From Aquificaceae bacterium (lineage in GTDB: Bacteria; Aquificota; Aquificia; Aquificales; Aquificaceae): 8,079 bases of DNA. The stretch spans positions 1 to 8,079 of the forward strand of contig WFOY01000255.1 in the NCBI GenBank assembly GCA_015487835.1, written 5' to 3'. The position numbers were made by a program, and so were the translations under genes. This document shows positions 1-6,095 of the stretch, one piece after another. Each line of letters begins with the position of its first letter. Position 1 is the first letter of the stretch. Below the pieces are notes generated by a model. It searched no databases, was not told the origin of the DNA, and was given only the letters and a program-made list of their open reading frames with translations.

Positions 1-400
1 CATAGGGCTCCACTACGGAAAGATAAAGGGAGAGAGGAAGGCCCTCCAGATGATAGCGGACCACTCTCCCGACGCCCTCGTCCTGGTTGTGGTGATGCCC
101 TACTACGGGAAGGCGAACTTCCAGCTGTTACCCCCACCAAACCCTGAGGAGAGCGCGGAGATAGTCTTCTACGCGAGGAAGACCATGCCCTCAGTGCCCA
201 TAATGATAGGGTGTGCGAGGCCCGCCGGACCGGACCGTATCAAGTTCGATGTTTACTCCTTGATAGCCGGGGTGAACGGTATAGCCTTCCCGGCTGAGGG
301 TGTGCTGACCTACGCCAAGGAGATGGGTCTGGATCCCGTCGTCTCTCCTACCTGCTGCTCCACCGTCTTCATGATCCAGGCCGGTGTGCTGGATCCGTGA
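1..400 (+). CDS. Radical SAM protein, biotin-synthase-related family (3' end only)
   Basis: The reading frame is open from the left edge (first full codon at base 2) to TGA at 398-400, so only about the last 132 residues are present. The CxxxCxxC cluster motif that would prove radical SAM chemistry lies outside the window. What is visible is the C-terminal half of a TIM-barrel-like protein: [10 protein letters not shown] near the left edge, a hydrophobic strand ALVLVVVMP, an LLPPPNPEE loop, [11 protein letters not shown], then [12 protein letters not shown] and a terminal SPTCCSTVF. From memory, the order [10 protein letters not shown] / PP..EE / GCARP / AGVNGIAFP / CC is characteristic of the biotin-synthase-related radical SAM family COG1856. 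Some members are described as subunits of the two-protein lipoyl synthase LipS1/LipS2 in archaea and Aquificales-type bacteria. The family call is fairly firm; the lipoyl-synthase role is inference. An internal ATG at base 50 is not the start, because conserved sequence continues upstream of it. The stop sits 14 bases before the glyA ATG, so the two genes are probably co-transcribed. Confidence 0.72.
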   Translation, partial: IGLHYGKIKGERKALQMIADHSPDALVLVVVMPYYGKANFQLLPPPNPEESAEIVFYARKTMPSVPIMIGCARPAGPDRIKFDVYSLIAGVNGIAFPAEGVLTYAKEMGLDPVVSPTCCSTVFMIQAGVLDP

Positions 401-414
401 TATACTTTTCTTCC

Positions 415-1701
415 ATGGAACACCTGCTGAAAACCGATCCGGATATATTTGAGGTGGTCGTAAAGGAGTACGAGAGACAGTTCTACCACCTTGAGCTGAT
501 AGCGTCCGAGAACTTCACCTCCCTCGCCGTCCTCGAGGCTACAGGGTCGGTGCTCACCAACAAGTACGCGGAGGGCCTCCCCGGCAGGAGATACTACGGT
601 GGCTGTGAGTTCGTGGACATAGCCGAGACCCTGGCCATAGAGAGGGCCAAAAAGCTCTTCGGTGCTGAACACGCCAACGTCCAGCCCCACTCAGGATCCC
701 AGGCTAACATGGCTGTATACATGGCCGTCCTCCAGCCCGGGGACACCCTGATGGGTATGGACCTCTCCCACGGGGGGCACCTCACCCACGGGTCCAAGGT
801 CAACTTCTCAGGGAAGATGTACAACGTGGTCTATTACGGTGTGAATCCTAAGACGGAAACGGTGGATTACGACCAGATGTACAAGCTGGCAAAGGAACAC
901 AGACCCAAGATGATCGTGGGCGGAGCCTCGGCCTACCCAAGGATGTTCGACTGGGCGAGGATGAGGGAGATAGCCGATGAGGTCGGAGCCTACCTTATGG
1001 TTGACATGGCCCACTACGCAGGCCTGATAGCTGCCGGTGAGTACCCAAACCCCGTTCCCTACGCCCACTTCGTCACCTCAACCACCCACAAGACACTAAG
1101 AGGTCCCAGGAGCGGATTTATACTCTGCAAGGCTGAGTTCGCCAAGATCGTGGACAAGTCCGTTTTCCCAGGTACCCAGGGTGGTCCTCTGATGCACGTG
1201 ATCGCAGCCAAGGCCGTCGCCTTCAGGGAGGCCATGACCGAGGAGTTCAGGGAGTACGCCCGCCAGGTGATCAGGAACGCAAGGACCCTTGCAGAGGAAC
1301 TTATGAGGGAGGGGTTCAAGATAGTCACGGGAGGAACGGACTCCCACATAGTGCTCGTGGACCTCAGGAACATGAACATGACTGGAAAACAGGCTGAGGA
1401 CGCCCTCGGAAAGGCCAACATAACGGTGAACAAGAACGCCGTCCCCTTCGACCCGTTACCGCCCACGAAGACAAGCGGCATAAGGGTAGGAACGGCGGCG
1501 CTAACCACGAGGGGCATGGGCGAGGACGAGATGAGGAGGATAGCCAAGCTTATAGCTAAAGTCCTCAAGAACCTCGACGATGATAGAATTATAGAGGCGG
1601 TAAAGGAGGAGGTAAGGGAGATCTGCGAAAAGTTCCCCCTCTACCCGGAACTTAAGGAGAAGATAGATGAGCTTCGTAATCGCCAGACAGCCGGTCTTTG
1701 A
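415..1701 (+). CDS. glyA: Serine hydroxymethyltransferase (GlyA)
   Basis: A cytosolic PLP enzyme that interconverts serine + tetrahydrofolate with glycine + 5,10-methylene-tetrahydrofolate, the main one-carbon supply. The 428-residue product is full length for bacterial SHMT. Visible landmarks are the N-terminal SENFTS (residues 31-36), NKYAEG and RRYYGG, the HSGSQAN loop (92-98), VDMAH with the PLP-ring aspartate D197, [10 protein letters not shown] with the Schiff-base lysine K226, and GIRVGT with the substrate-carboxylate arginine R357. I chose the ATG at 415 because MEHLL...[17 protein letters not shown] matches the start and length of the Aquifex enzyme as I remember it. The alternative is GTG at 397, which forms a GTGA overlap with the upstream stop and adds six residues (MIYFSS). 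Neither start has a recognisable Shine-Dalgarno sequence, so initiation probably depends on coupling to the upstream gene. The last 35 bases are shared with the next gene. Confidence 0.97.
   Translation: MEHLLKTDPDIFEVVVKEYERQFYHLELIASENFTSLAVLEATGSVLTNKYAEGLPGRRYYGGCEFVDIAETLAIERAKKLFGAEHANVQPHSGSQANMAVYMAVLQPGDTLMGMDLSHGGHLTHGSKVNFSGKMYNVVYYGVNPKTETVDYDQMYKLAKEHRPKMIVGGASAYPRMFDWARMREIADEVGAYLMVDMAHYAGLIAAGEYPNPVPYAHFVTSTTHKTLRGPRSGFILCKAEFAKIVDKSVFPGTQGGPLMHVIAAKAVAFREAMTEEFREYARQVIRNARTLAEELMREGFKIVTGGTDSHIVLVDLRNMNMTGKQAEDALGKANITVNKNAVPFDPLPPTKTSGIRVGTAALTTRGMGEDEMRRIAKLIAKVLKNLDDDRIIEAVKEEVREICEKFPLYPELKEKIDELRNRQTAGL
1654..1659 (+). promoter_or_regulatory. Ribosome binding site inside glyA for the HDOD gene
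   Basis: AAGGAG lies seven bases before the ATG at 1667, within the glyA coding sequence. This good spacing is the reason for placing the next gene's start at 1667 even though it overlaps glyA by 35 bases. Confidence 0.7.
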
Positions 1702-2899
1702 CAGGGAGGGATCCCTATTCGGCTACGAGGTTTACCTCAGGAGGACCAACGATCTGAGCCGTTACCCAGAGGACGTGTCCTACAACAAGGCCACCTTCAT
1801 AGTGGCCGAGCTGATAGGCGAGATAGGTGTGGACAGGATATCCGAGGGCAAGAAGATCTTTATGAACGTGACCTTGGACTCCATATTGAACAAAGTTCTG
1901 GACATCCTGAACCTCGAGAGGATGGTCTTCCAGATCATGGCCTCCCAGACGGAGGTGGGTGCCTCCATATACCAGAACGCCCTGAAGAGGATAGACGAAC
2001 TCAAAGAGAAGGGGAGCCTAATATCTATAAAGGAGGAGTTCTACTCCTCGAAGTTCGTCGACCTCATAGAGAGGTCCGCCATAGTCGAGTTCAGCGTCTC
2101 CTCTGTGGACGAGAACAAGGCCTCCGCCGTCAGGAGGAACGGCAAGAAGGTCATGGTCACTAAGATCGAAACCGACGAGGACTACTCGAAGGCCAAGCAC
2201 CTGGGTGACCTGTTCTCGGGCAACCTGATCGGACCTCCGACGGTGGTCAAGGAGTTTGAGATAGCCCCATTCCTGAAGACCACCCTGATGAGGATGATAG
2301 GGGCCCTGAACACGGCCCAGAGCATAAAGGACTTTGCCCAGATAATAGCCAGCGACGTGGGGATGAGCGCCAAGCTGCTCAGATTCGTGAACTCCGCTTA
2401 CTTTGCCAAGAGGAAGGAGATAAAGGACATAACCCAGGCCTGTGCCTATTTAGGTATGGAGAACCTCAAGAGGTTCACCCTCCTAATAGCTACCAACGAC
2501 TACGCTGCCGTTGAGAATCCAAGCCTCTGGAAGAGGTCCCTTGTGAGGGCCATAATAGCCGAGGAAATAGCGAGGAGGCTAAAGCCAGACCTTACGAACG
2601 AGGCCTACCTTGTCGGTCTCTTCTCTCTAATAGATGAGATACTGGGTGTGGACAAGGTCCAGTTTCTAAAGGAGGTAAACGTGGACCAGGAGATAATAGA
2701 CGCCTTTACGGGTAAGAACCAAGAACTCAGAGAGATACTGGACGACGCTATACTCCTCCAGGAGGCCCTTGAGGAAGGAGGGGACAAGCTGATCGATGTG
2801 GTAAACACTATATCGGCCAAGTTCAGGATGCAACCCTTTGAGCTGAGGAACAAGATACTGGAAGCCCAGGACAAGGCCGAGGAGATGCTCAGGATTTAG
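1667..2899 (+). CDS. EAL-like (degenerate)/HDOD two-domain signalling protein
   Basis: The protein has 410 residues and no signal peptide or membrane segment. Residues 1-195 resemble the degraded EAL domain of YuxH-type EAL-HDOD proteins: [24 protein letters not shown] opens it (in two short blocks, residues 3-26), FMNVT (65-69) stands at the usual Asn strand, and FSGNLIGPP (183-191) stands where phosphodiesterases have the QGYxxxxP strand. The usual acidic and lysine residues are absent: VFQIMAS instead of the Glu strand, ISIKEEF where DDFG is expected, VEFSV instead of the DxxKID strand. It should therefore not hydrolyse cyclic-di-GMP. Residues 203-330 form an HDOD domain: [19 protein letters not shown] (226-244), [16 protein letters not shown] (254-269) and a later [15 protein letters not shown] (313-327). 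HDOD proteins lack the HD metal ligands and act as binding or scaffold modules in signalling, often of motility, surface behaviour or cell cycle; the partner here is unknown. The start at ATG 1667 is supported by AAGGAG. Its stop overlaps the convergent rhodanese gene. Confidence 0.85.
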   Translation: MSFVIARQPVFDREGSLFGYEVYLRRTNDLSRYPEDVSYNKATFIVAELIGEIGVDRISEGKKIFMNVTLDSILNKVLDILNLERMVFQIMASQTEVGASIYQNALKRIDELKEKGSLISIKEEFYSSKFVDLIERSAIVEFSVSSVDENKASAVRRNGKKVMVTKIETDEDYSKAKHLGDLFSGNLIGPPTVVKEFEIAPFLKTTLMRMIGALNTAQSIKDFAQIIASDVGMSAKLLRFVNSAYFAKRKEIKDITQACAYLGMENLKRFTLLIATNDYAAVENPSLWKRSLVRAIIAEEIARRLKPDLTNEAYLVGLFSLIDEILGVDKVQFLKEVNVDQEIIDAFTGKNQELREILDDAILLQEALEEGGDKLIDVVNTISAKFRMQPFELRNKILEAQDKAEEMLRI

Positions 2900-3215
2900 A
2901 GGGTCCCGACTCCTTCTCGAAGGGCCAGGCTATTATACCCCCCGCCAGGTTGTAGGCTTCAAAACCCATATGTCTAAGGAAGTAGGTGGCGAAGGCACTC
3001 CTCTCACCGCTCCTACAGTACACTATGTACTTCTTGTCCTTGGGAAGGTCCTTGTACTTGAACCTGAGCTCGTCGAGGGGGATAAACTCAGAGTTCGGGA
3101 TCCTAACCTGGAAGTGTTCCGGAGGGGTCCTCACGTCCAGGAGAACCACCTTATCGTTCTCAGATTCTATCAGCTTCTTCGCCTCTTCAGGAGTTACTTC
3201 TGGAACATTGAACAT
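2889..3215 (-). CDS. Single-domain rhodanese-like protein
   Basis: A 108-residue cytosolic protein of the GlpE/PspE size class. [12 protein letters not shown] (7-18) is the typical first helix, [18 protein letters not shown] (23-40) carries the conserved DVR and the His-Ile-type region, and [10 protein letters not shown] (65-74) is the active-site loop with C67 followed by R-S-G-E-R. That six-residue loop fits sulfurtransferases that form a cysteine persulfide, rather than the seven-residue loop of Cdc25-like phosphatases. LAGGIIAW (90-97) is the common C-terminal motif. Physiological donor and acceptor cannot be read from the sequence; in a sulfur-oxidising or sulfur-reducing thermophile a sulfane-sulfur carrier role would be natural, but that is inference. 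The start is set at ATG 3215, inside the panD 3' end and preceded by a very strong purine-rich site. An upstream in-frame ATG at 3269 lies deeper in panD and would add a non-homologous 18-residue tail. The stop overlaps the HDOD gene stop by 11 bases. Confidence 0.92.
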   Translation of the reverse strand: MFNVPEVTPEEAKKLIESENDKVVLLDVRTPPEHFQVRIPNSEFIPLDELRFKYKDLPKDKKYIVYCRSGERSAFATYFLRHMGFEAYNLAGGIIAWPFEKESGPSKS

Positions 3216-3588
3216 CCTCCTCCTCCATAGAGTACTTGACAGACATAACCCTGTTGTGTTCGTCCACATAAACCAGTATGGGTCTGTAGTTTTCTAGTTC
3301 CTCCTCCTCGTAATCGCCGTAGGAGGCTACTATGATAAGGTCGCCCTTGCAGCCCAGTCTGGCGGCCGCTCCGTTGAGCTTTACCGTGCCTGACCCTCTG
3401 GGTGCTGGGATCACGTAGGTGGAGAACCTTGACCCGTTGTTTATGTTGTACACCTCTATCCTCTCGAAGGGCCTGAGGTCAGCCACATCCATAAGGTCCC
3501 TGTCGAGGGAAAGGCTCCCCTCGTAGTTCAGGTCTGCGTCGGTAACGGTAAGCCTGTGGATCTTGGATTTTAGCATCTGCCTCCTCAA
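3187..3588 (-). CDS. panD: Aspartate 1-decarboxylase proenzyme (PanD)
   Basis: A pyruvoyl-dependent enzyme that decarboxylates L-aspartate to beta-alanine for pantothenate and CoA. The 133-residue proenzyme should self-cleave between G24 and S25 in YEGS, giving a small beta chain and an alpha chain with an N-terminal pyruvoyl group. With TTG at 3588 as start, the residue numbers coincide with the E. coli enzyme: K9, H11, Y22, G24-S25, R54, T57, Y58, N72. The leader MRRQM also parallels E. coli MIRTM. TTG is supported by AAGGAGGT at 3597-3604, nine bases upstream. The alternative ATG at 3576 has AGGAGG only three bases away and would drop four residues. The C-terminus (YSMEEEDVQ...) is a tail beyond the conserved core. 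It is followed by the overlapping rhodanese gene (29-base overlap), so the two are probably translated from one message. Confidence 0.96.
   Translation of the reverse strand: MRRQMLKSKIHRLTVTDADLNYEGSLSLDRDLMDVADLRPFERIEVYNINNGSRFSTYVIPAPRGSGTVKLNGAAARLGCKGDLIIVASYGDYEEEELENYRPILVYVDEHNRVMSVKYSMEEEDVQCSRSNS
3216..3226 (-). promoter_or_regulatory. Tandem Shine-Dalgarno for the rhodanese gene inside panD
   Basis: The minus strand reads GGAGGAGGAGG directly before the rhodanese ATG at 3215. The first GGAGG ends six bases before the ATG, a good spacing. The same bases encode a Glu-Glu-Glu run near the PanD C-terminus, so a coding tail and an initiation signal share the sequence. Confidence 0.7.
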
Positions 3589-3596
3589 CTCCCTTT

Positions 3597-3604
3597 ACCT
3601 CCTT
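3597..3604 (-). promoter_or_regulatory. Strong ribosome binding site deciding the panD TTG start
   Basis: The minus strand reads AAGGAGGT, a full match to the anti-Shine-Dalgarno core, nine bases upstream of TTG 3588. It supports the rare TTG as the panD start rather than ATG 3576. Confidence 0.7.
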
Positions 3605-3619
3605 GCAGCAAAATAATAA

Positions 3620-3637
3620 TATAAGAAATTCCTTATA
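3620..3637 (-). repeat. Imperfect 18-base palindrome in the DUF72-panD gap
   Basis: On the minus strand this reads TATAAGGAATTTCTTATA, self-complementary except for one pair. It sits five bases after the DUF72 stop, in an AT-rich 54-base gap that contrasts with the GC-richer genes, and is followed by TTATTATTTT. It could be an operator or part of a promoter for panD: TATATT and TATTAT, each one mismatch from a -10 box, overlap or follow its downstream half, but no -35 match is visible. A weak AT-rich terminator hairpin is also possible, although it would be unstable at high temperature. None of these is settled. Confidence 0.4.
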
Positions 3638-3642
3638 AATTT

Positions 3643-4476
3643 CTACTCCCACAGAGACCTGGAGAGAGAGGCTGTCAGCCCCTTAGGTATGGATACCCTC
3701 TCTCCAAAAAGTTCTTTCATCTGGAGTGCGTTCAGGGCCCCCTTTCCCCTGTAGTGGTTGTTGAAGAACACGTAGGTGTCCTTACCTTCGTAGATATCAA
3801 GGATCCTGCCCTTTAAGTCCCTAAGCTCCTCCTCCGAGTAGAGGTAGTCGTACCTCTCGTAAGCCTCCTCGTGGTCGTGCCACCTCTCCCTGTTCCTGCC
3901 GTGAAGCCTGATGTAGTTGATCGGACCCACAGACTTCCAGGGACCGACCAGGACACCCTTTACCTTGGGGGCGTCCACGTTTACCAGAGAGAAACCGAGA
4001 TCTTCGACTAAGCCAAGAAACTCGGATCTCAAAAAGCTCCTGCTCCTGACCTCAAGGACCCTGTCCCAGCCGCTGAAGTCTTTGGAGATCCTTTCGAGGT
4101 AATCAATACTCTCCGCCGAAAAGGAGAAGCTCTGGGGAAACTGGAAGAGGAAGCAGATGAACCTGTCGGACTCTAAAACAGGTCTGCACCCCTCCAAAAA
4201 GCGTCTAACGTCCTCGGGTCCGTAATTTCTTTCGTGGGTGAACACTCTGTTGACCTTGATCGAGAACCTCAGGTGCCTGGTCTTCTCTAAGAAGGACCTC
4301 ATGGTATAGGGGTGGGGCATAGAGTAGTAGGTGTAGTTCACCTCCACGACCTCGAAGAACCTCTCGTAGTAGGTGATCATATCGGACTGGTCTATGTTGG
4401 AAGGGTAGAAGGTGCCCTTCCAGTCCTTGTAGGAGAAGCCGCTGCACCCTACGTATACGTTCCTGAACCTCTTCAC
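3643..4476 (-). CDS. DUF72 (YecE-like) TIM-barrel protein
   Basis: The 277-residue protein is of typical family length, with no signal peptide or membrane segment. The family signatures appear in order: [17 protein letters not shown] (9-25), [12 protein letters not shown] (43-54), [12 protein letters not shown] (71-82), FLFQFPQSF (109-117), LEVRSRSF (141-148), NVDAP (166-170), YIRLHGRN (188-195) and [14 protein letters not shown] (237-250). DUF72 proteins are predicted TIM barrels with conserved His, Arg, Glu and Asn residues lining a pocket. Their biochemical activity is not established as far as I know, so no function is assigned. The start is GTG 4476, whose GTGA overlaps the TGA stop of atpA; no separate Shine-Dalgarno is visible, pointing to translation coupled to atpA. 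Nothing in the sequence ties it functionally to ATP synthase, and co-location may simply reflect operon packing. Confidence 0.93.
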   Translation of the reverse strand: MKRFRNVYVGCSGFSYKDWKGTFYPSNIDQSDMITYYERFFEVVEVNYTYYSMPHPYTMRSFLEKTRHLRFSIKVNRVFTHERNYGPEDVRRFLEGCRPVLESDRFICFLFQFPQSFSFSAESIDYLERISKDFSGWDRVLEVRSRSFLRSEFLGLVEDLGFSLVNVDAPKVKGVLVGPWKSVGPINYIRLHGRNRERWHDHEEAYERYDYLYSEEELRDLKGRILDIYEGKDTYVFFNNHYRGKGALNALQMKELFGERVSIPKGLTASLSRSLWE

Positions 4477-5984
4477 GGAACGAACTTGGACTTGAAGTCC
4501 TTCAGGGCGTCCTCTATCTTCTTCCTAAGGTCGTCGTCGATGGCCTTCTTCTCCCTTATCTCTTTGAGCACGTCGGGCCTCTCGCTGTCCAGATAAGCGT
4601 AGAGCTCCTTCTCGAACTTTCTAACAGCCTCTACGGGTATGTCATCGAGGTAGCCATTTGTGCCAGCGAATATGGCGACTATCTGCTTCTCAACCGGGAG
4701 GGGGTTGTAGGGTTCCTGCTTCAGGATCTCGACCAGCCTAAGGCCCCTGTTTATGGTCTGCTGGGTGGCCTTGTCAAGCTCCGAGGCGAACTGGACAAAG
4801 GCCTCCAGCTCTCTGAACTGGGCGAGGTCTAATCTCAGACTTCCCGCCACCTGCTTCATCGCCTTTATCTGGGCGGCACCACCCACCCTGGAAACGGAGA
4901 GACCTACGTTTATGGCGGGCCTGACCCCCTTGTTGAATAGGTCAGGCTCCAGGTATATCTGGCCATCGGTGATCGAGATGACGTTCGTAGGTATGTAAGC
5001 GGCGACGTCTCCCGCCTTTGTCTCTATTATCGGTAGTGCTGTAAGCGATCCTCCCCCCATCTCATCGTTCAGCTTTGCGGCCCTCTCAAGCAACCTGGAG
5101 TGAAGGTAGAAGACGTCCCCTGGGAAGGCCTCTCTTCCCGGAGGCCTCCTCATGAGGAGCGATAGCTGTCTGTAAGCCTCGGCGTGCTTTGAGAGGTCAT
5201 CGTATATAACAAGGGCGTGCTTCCCGTTGTCCCTGAAGTACTCACCTATGGTACACCCGACGAAGGGAGCGAGGTACTGGAGGGAGGCTGGATCGGTAGC
5301 GGAGGCGACGACGACGGTCGTGTACTCCATAGCACCCTCTCTCTCGAGAAGCTCTATTATCCTGGCGGTGGTCGACCTTTTCTGCCCTATGGCTACGTAT
5401 ATGCAGTAAACATCCGTGTCCTTCTGGTTCAGGATCGTGTCTATACATATCGTGGTCTTTCCAGTAGATCTGTCCCCTATTATCAGCTCTCTCTGGCCTC
5501 TTCCTATGGGGATCATGGAGTCTATAGCCTTTATGCCTGTCTGGAGAGGCTGGTGGACCGGCCTCCTCTTGACAACACCGGGAGCTATCTTCTCCACTGG
5601 AGAGAGATATTCGTACTGGACAGGTCCTTTACCGTCCAGAGGTTCACCAAGAGGGTTTATCACCCTACCCACGAGGCCCTCACCGACGGGGGCGGAGAGG
5701 ATCTGGCCAGTCCTCTTTACTATAGAACCCTCCTTTATACCTGTTTCGCTCCCCAGGATTATCATACCCACGTTGTCCTCTTCTAAGTTAAAGGCGAGAC
5801 CCTTCTGCCCCCCTTCAAACTCGACCACCTCCATGGCCATGACGTTCTCAAGACCGTAAGCTCTGGCAACACCGTCTCCCACGTAGTATACGACGCCCAC
5901 CTCCTCCATCTTGGCTTCGGCTTCGAACTCCTTTATCTGCTGTTTGAGTATCTCGAGGGCCTCCTCGTAGCTGATCATTCCCAT
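4473..5984 (-). CDS. atpA: F1Fo ATP synthase subunit alpha
   Basis: The 503-residue non-catalytic alpha subunit of the F1 head, on the cytoplasmic face of the inner membrane. It has a beta-barrel N-terminal domain (about 25-95), the P-loop GDRSTGKT (170-177), [12 protein letters not shown] (257-268, Walker B region), [22 protein letters not shown] in two blocks (281-302), and the ATPase alpha/beta signature [10 protein letters not shown] (356-365) followed by the arginine finger R366 in SRVGGAAQ. The C-terminal helical domain ends DFKSKFVP. The P-loop has Ser at the position usually occupied by Gln (GDRQTGKT). Length and sequence match Aquifex alpha as I remember it. The start at ATG 5984 is fixed by GGAGGT at 5992-5997, seven bases upstream; a second ATG two codons in has no such site. 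No other atp gene is beside it: ilvB lies upstream on the other strand and DUF72 overlaps downstream. Confidence 0.98.
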   Translation of the reverse strand: MGMISYEEALEILKQQIKEFEAEAKMEEVGVVYYVGDGVARAYGLENVMAMEVVEFEGGQKGLAFNLEEDNVGMIILGSETGIKEGSIVKRTGQILSAPVGEGLVGRVINPLGEPLDGKGPVQYEYLSPVEKIAPGVVKRRPVHQPLQTGIKAIDSMIPIGRGQRELIIGDRSTGKTTICIDTILNQKDTDVYCIYVAIGQKRSTTARIIELLEREGAMEYTTVVVASATDPASLQYLAPFVGCTIGEYFRDNGKHALVIYDDLSKHAEAYRQLSLLMRRPPGREAFPGDVFYLHSRLLERAAKLNDEMGGGSLTALPIIETKAGDVAAYIPTNVISITDGQIYLEPDLFNKGVRPAINVGLSVSRVGGAAQIKAMKQVAGSLRLDLAQFRELEAFVQFASELDKATQQTINRGLRLVEILKQEPYNPLPVEKQIVAIFAGTNGYLDDIPVEAVRKFEKELYAYLDSERPDVLKEIREKKAIDDDLRKKIEDALKDFKSKFVP

Positions 5985-5991
5985 CCTGCGG

Positions 5992-5997
5992 ACCTCC
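5992..5997 (-). promoter_or_regulatory. atpA ribosome binding site
   Basis: The minus strand reads GGAGGT seven bases before ATG 5984, which selects this ATG over the in-frame ATG two codons later. Confidence 0.7.
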
Positions 5998-6014
5998 CAG
6001 TTTTATGAGTCAAA

Positions 6015-6023
6015 ATTATATCA
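6015..6023 (-). promoter_or_regulatory. Putative extended -10 promoter for atpA
   Basis: The minus strand reads TGATATAAT: a perfect TATAAT (6015-6020) with a TG one base upstream, the extended -10 form that can work without a good -35. No convincing -35 is seen 16-18 bases further up (GCTAAG region). Transcription would begin near 6008, leaving a leader of about two dozen bases with the GGAGGT site. It is the only clear sigma-70-type box in the divergent intergenic region. Prediction from sequence only. Confidence 0.5.
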
Positions 6024-6029
6024 CAGACC

Positions 6030-6081
6030 TTGAACTTCTTAGCTTTTAATACAAATTTTATATATTACGATTTAGGTATAT
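6030..6081 (+). promoter_or_regulatory. AT-rich putative promoter region of ilvB
   Basis: This part of the 111-base divergent spacer is strongly AT-rich. TATATT at 6061-6066 is a candidate -10, which would give a leader of only about 20-25 bases before ilvB. The best -35-like hexamer, TTGAAC at 6030-6035, is too far away (25 bases), so the assignment is weak. No leader peptide, T-box, attenuator hairpin or riboswitch fits between here and the ATG. Confidence 0.3.
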
Positions 6082-6088
6082 GGAGGAG
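6082..6088 (+). promoter_or_regulatory. ilvB ribosome binding site
   Basis: GGAGGAG lies seven bases before ATG 6096. It chooses this start over the in-frame TTG at 6030, which would place the promoter region inside the gene and add 22 non-homologous residues. Confidence 0.75.
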
Positions 6089-6095
6089 AAAGATA

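Noticed and set aside
1059..1568. Minus-strand open frame of about 169 codons inside glyA
   Set aside because: Hydrophobic, serine-rich translation is the mirror of SHMT codons; no promoter, ribosome site or motif.
3216..3269. Longer rhodanese starting at ATG 3269
   Set aside because: It would add 18 non-homologous residues overlapping the panD core, while ATG 3215 has a far better ribosome site and begins at the expected place for the domain.
3608..3640. Intrinsic terminator after DUF72
   Set aside because: A TATAAG/CTTATA stem followed by a T-rich run exists, but it is short and pure AT-rich, too weak for a confident terminator in a thermophile; listed only as a palindrome.
5217..5786. 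Plus-strand open frame of about 189 codons inside atpA
   Set aside because: Antisense to the most conserved part of atpA, including the P-loop; no ribosome site or family similarity, so a shadow frame.
6030..6095. Longer IlvB starting at TTG 6030
   Set aside because: The added residues are unlike the family, the region has promoter-like composition, and GGAGGAG sits correctly for ATG 6096.
5985..6095. Riboswitch, T-box or leader peptide before ilvB
   Set aside because: The space is too short and I see no conserved helix, specifier loop, or run of Ile/Val/Leu codons with terminator.
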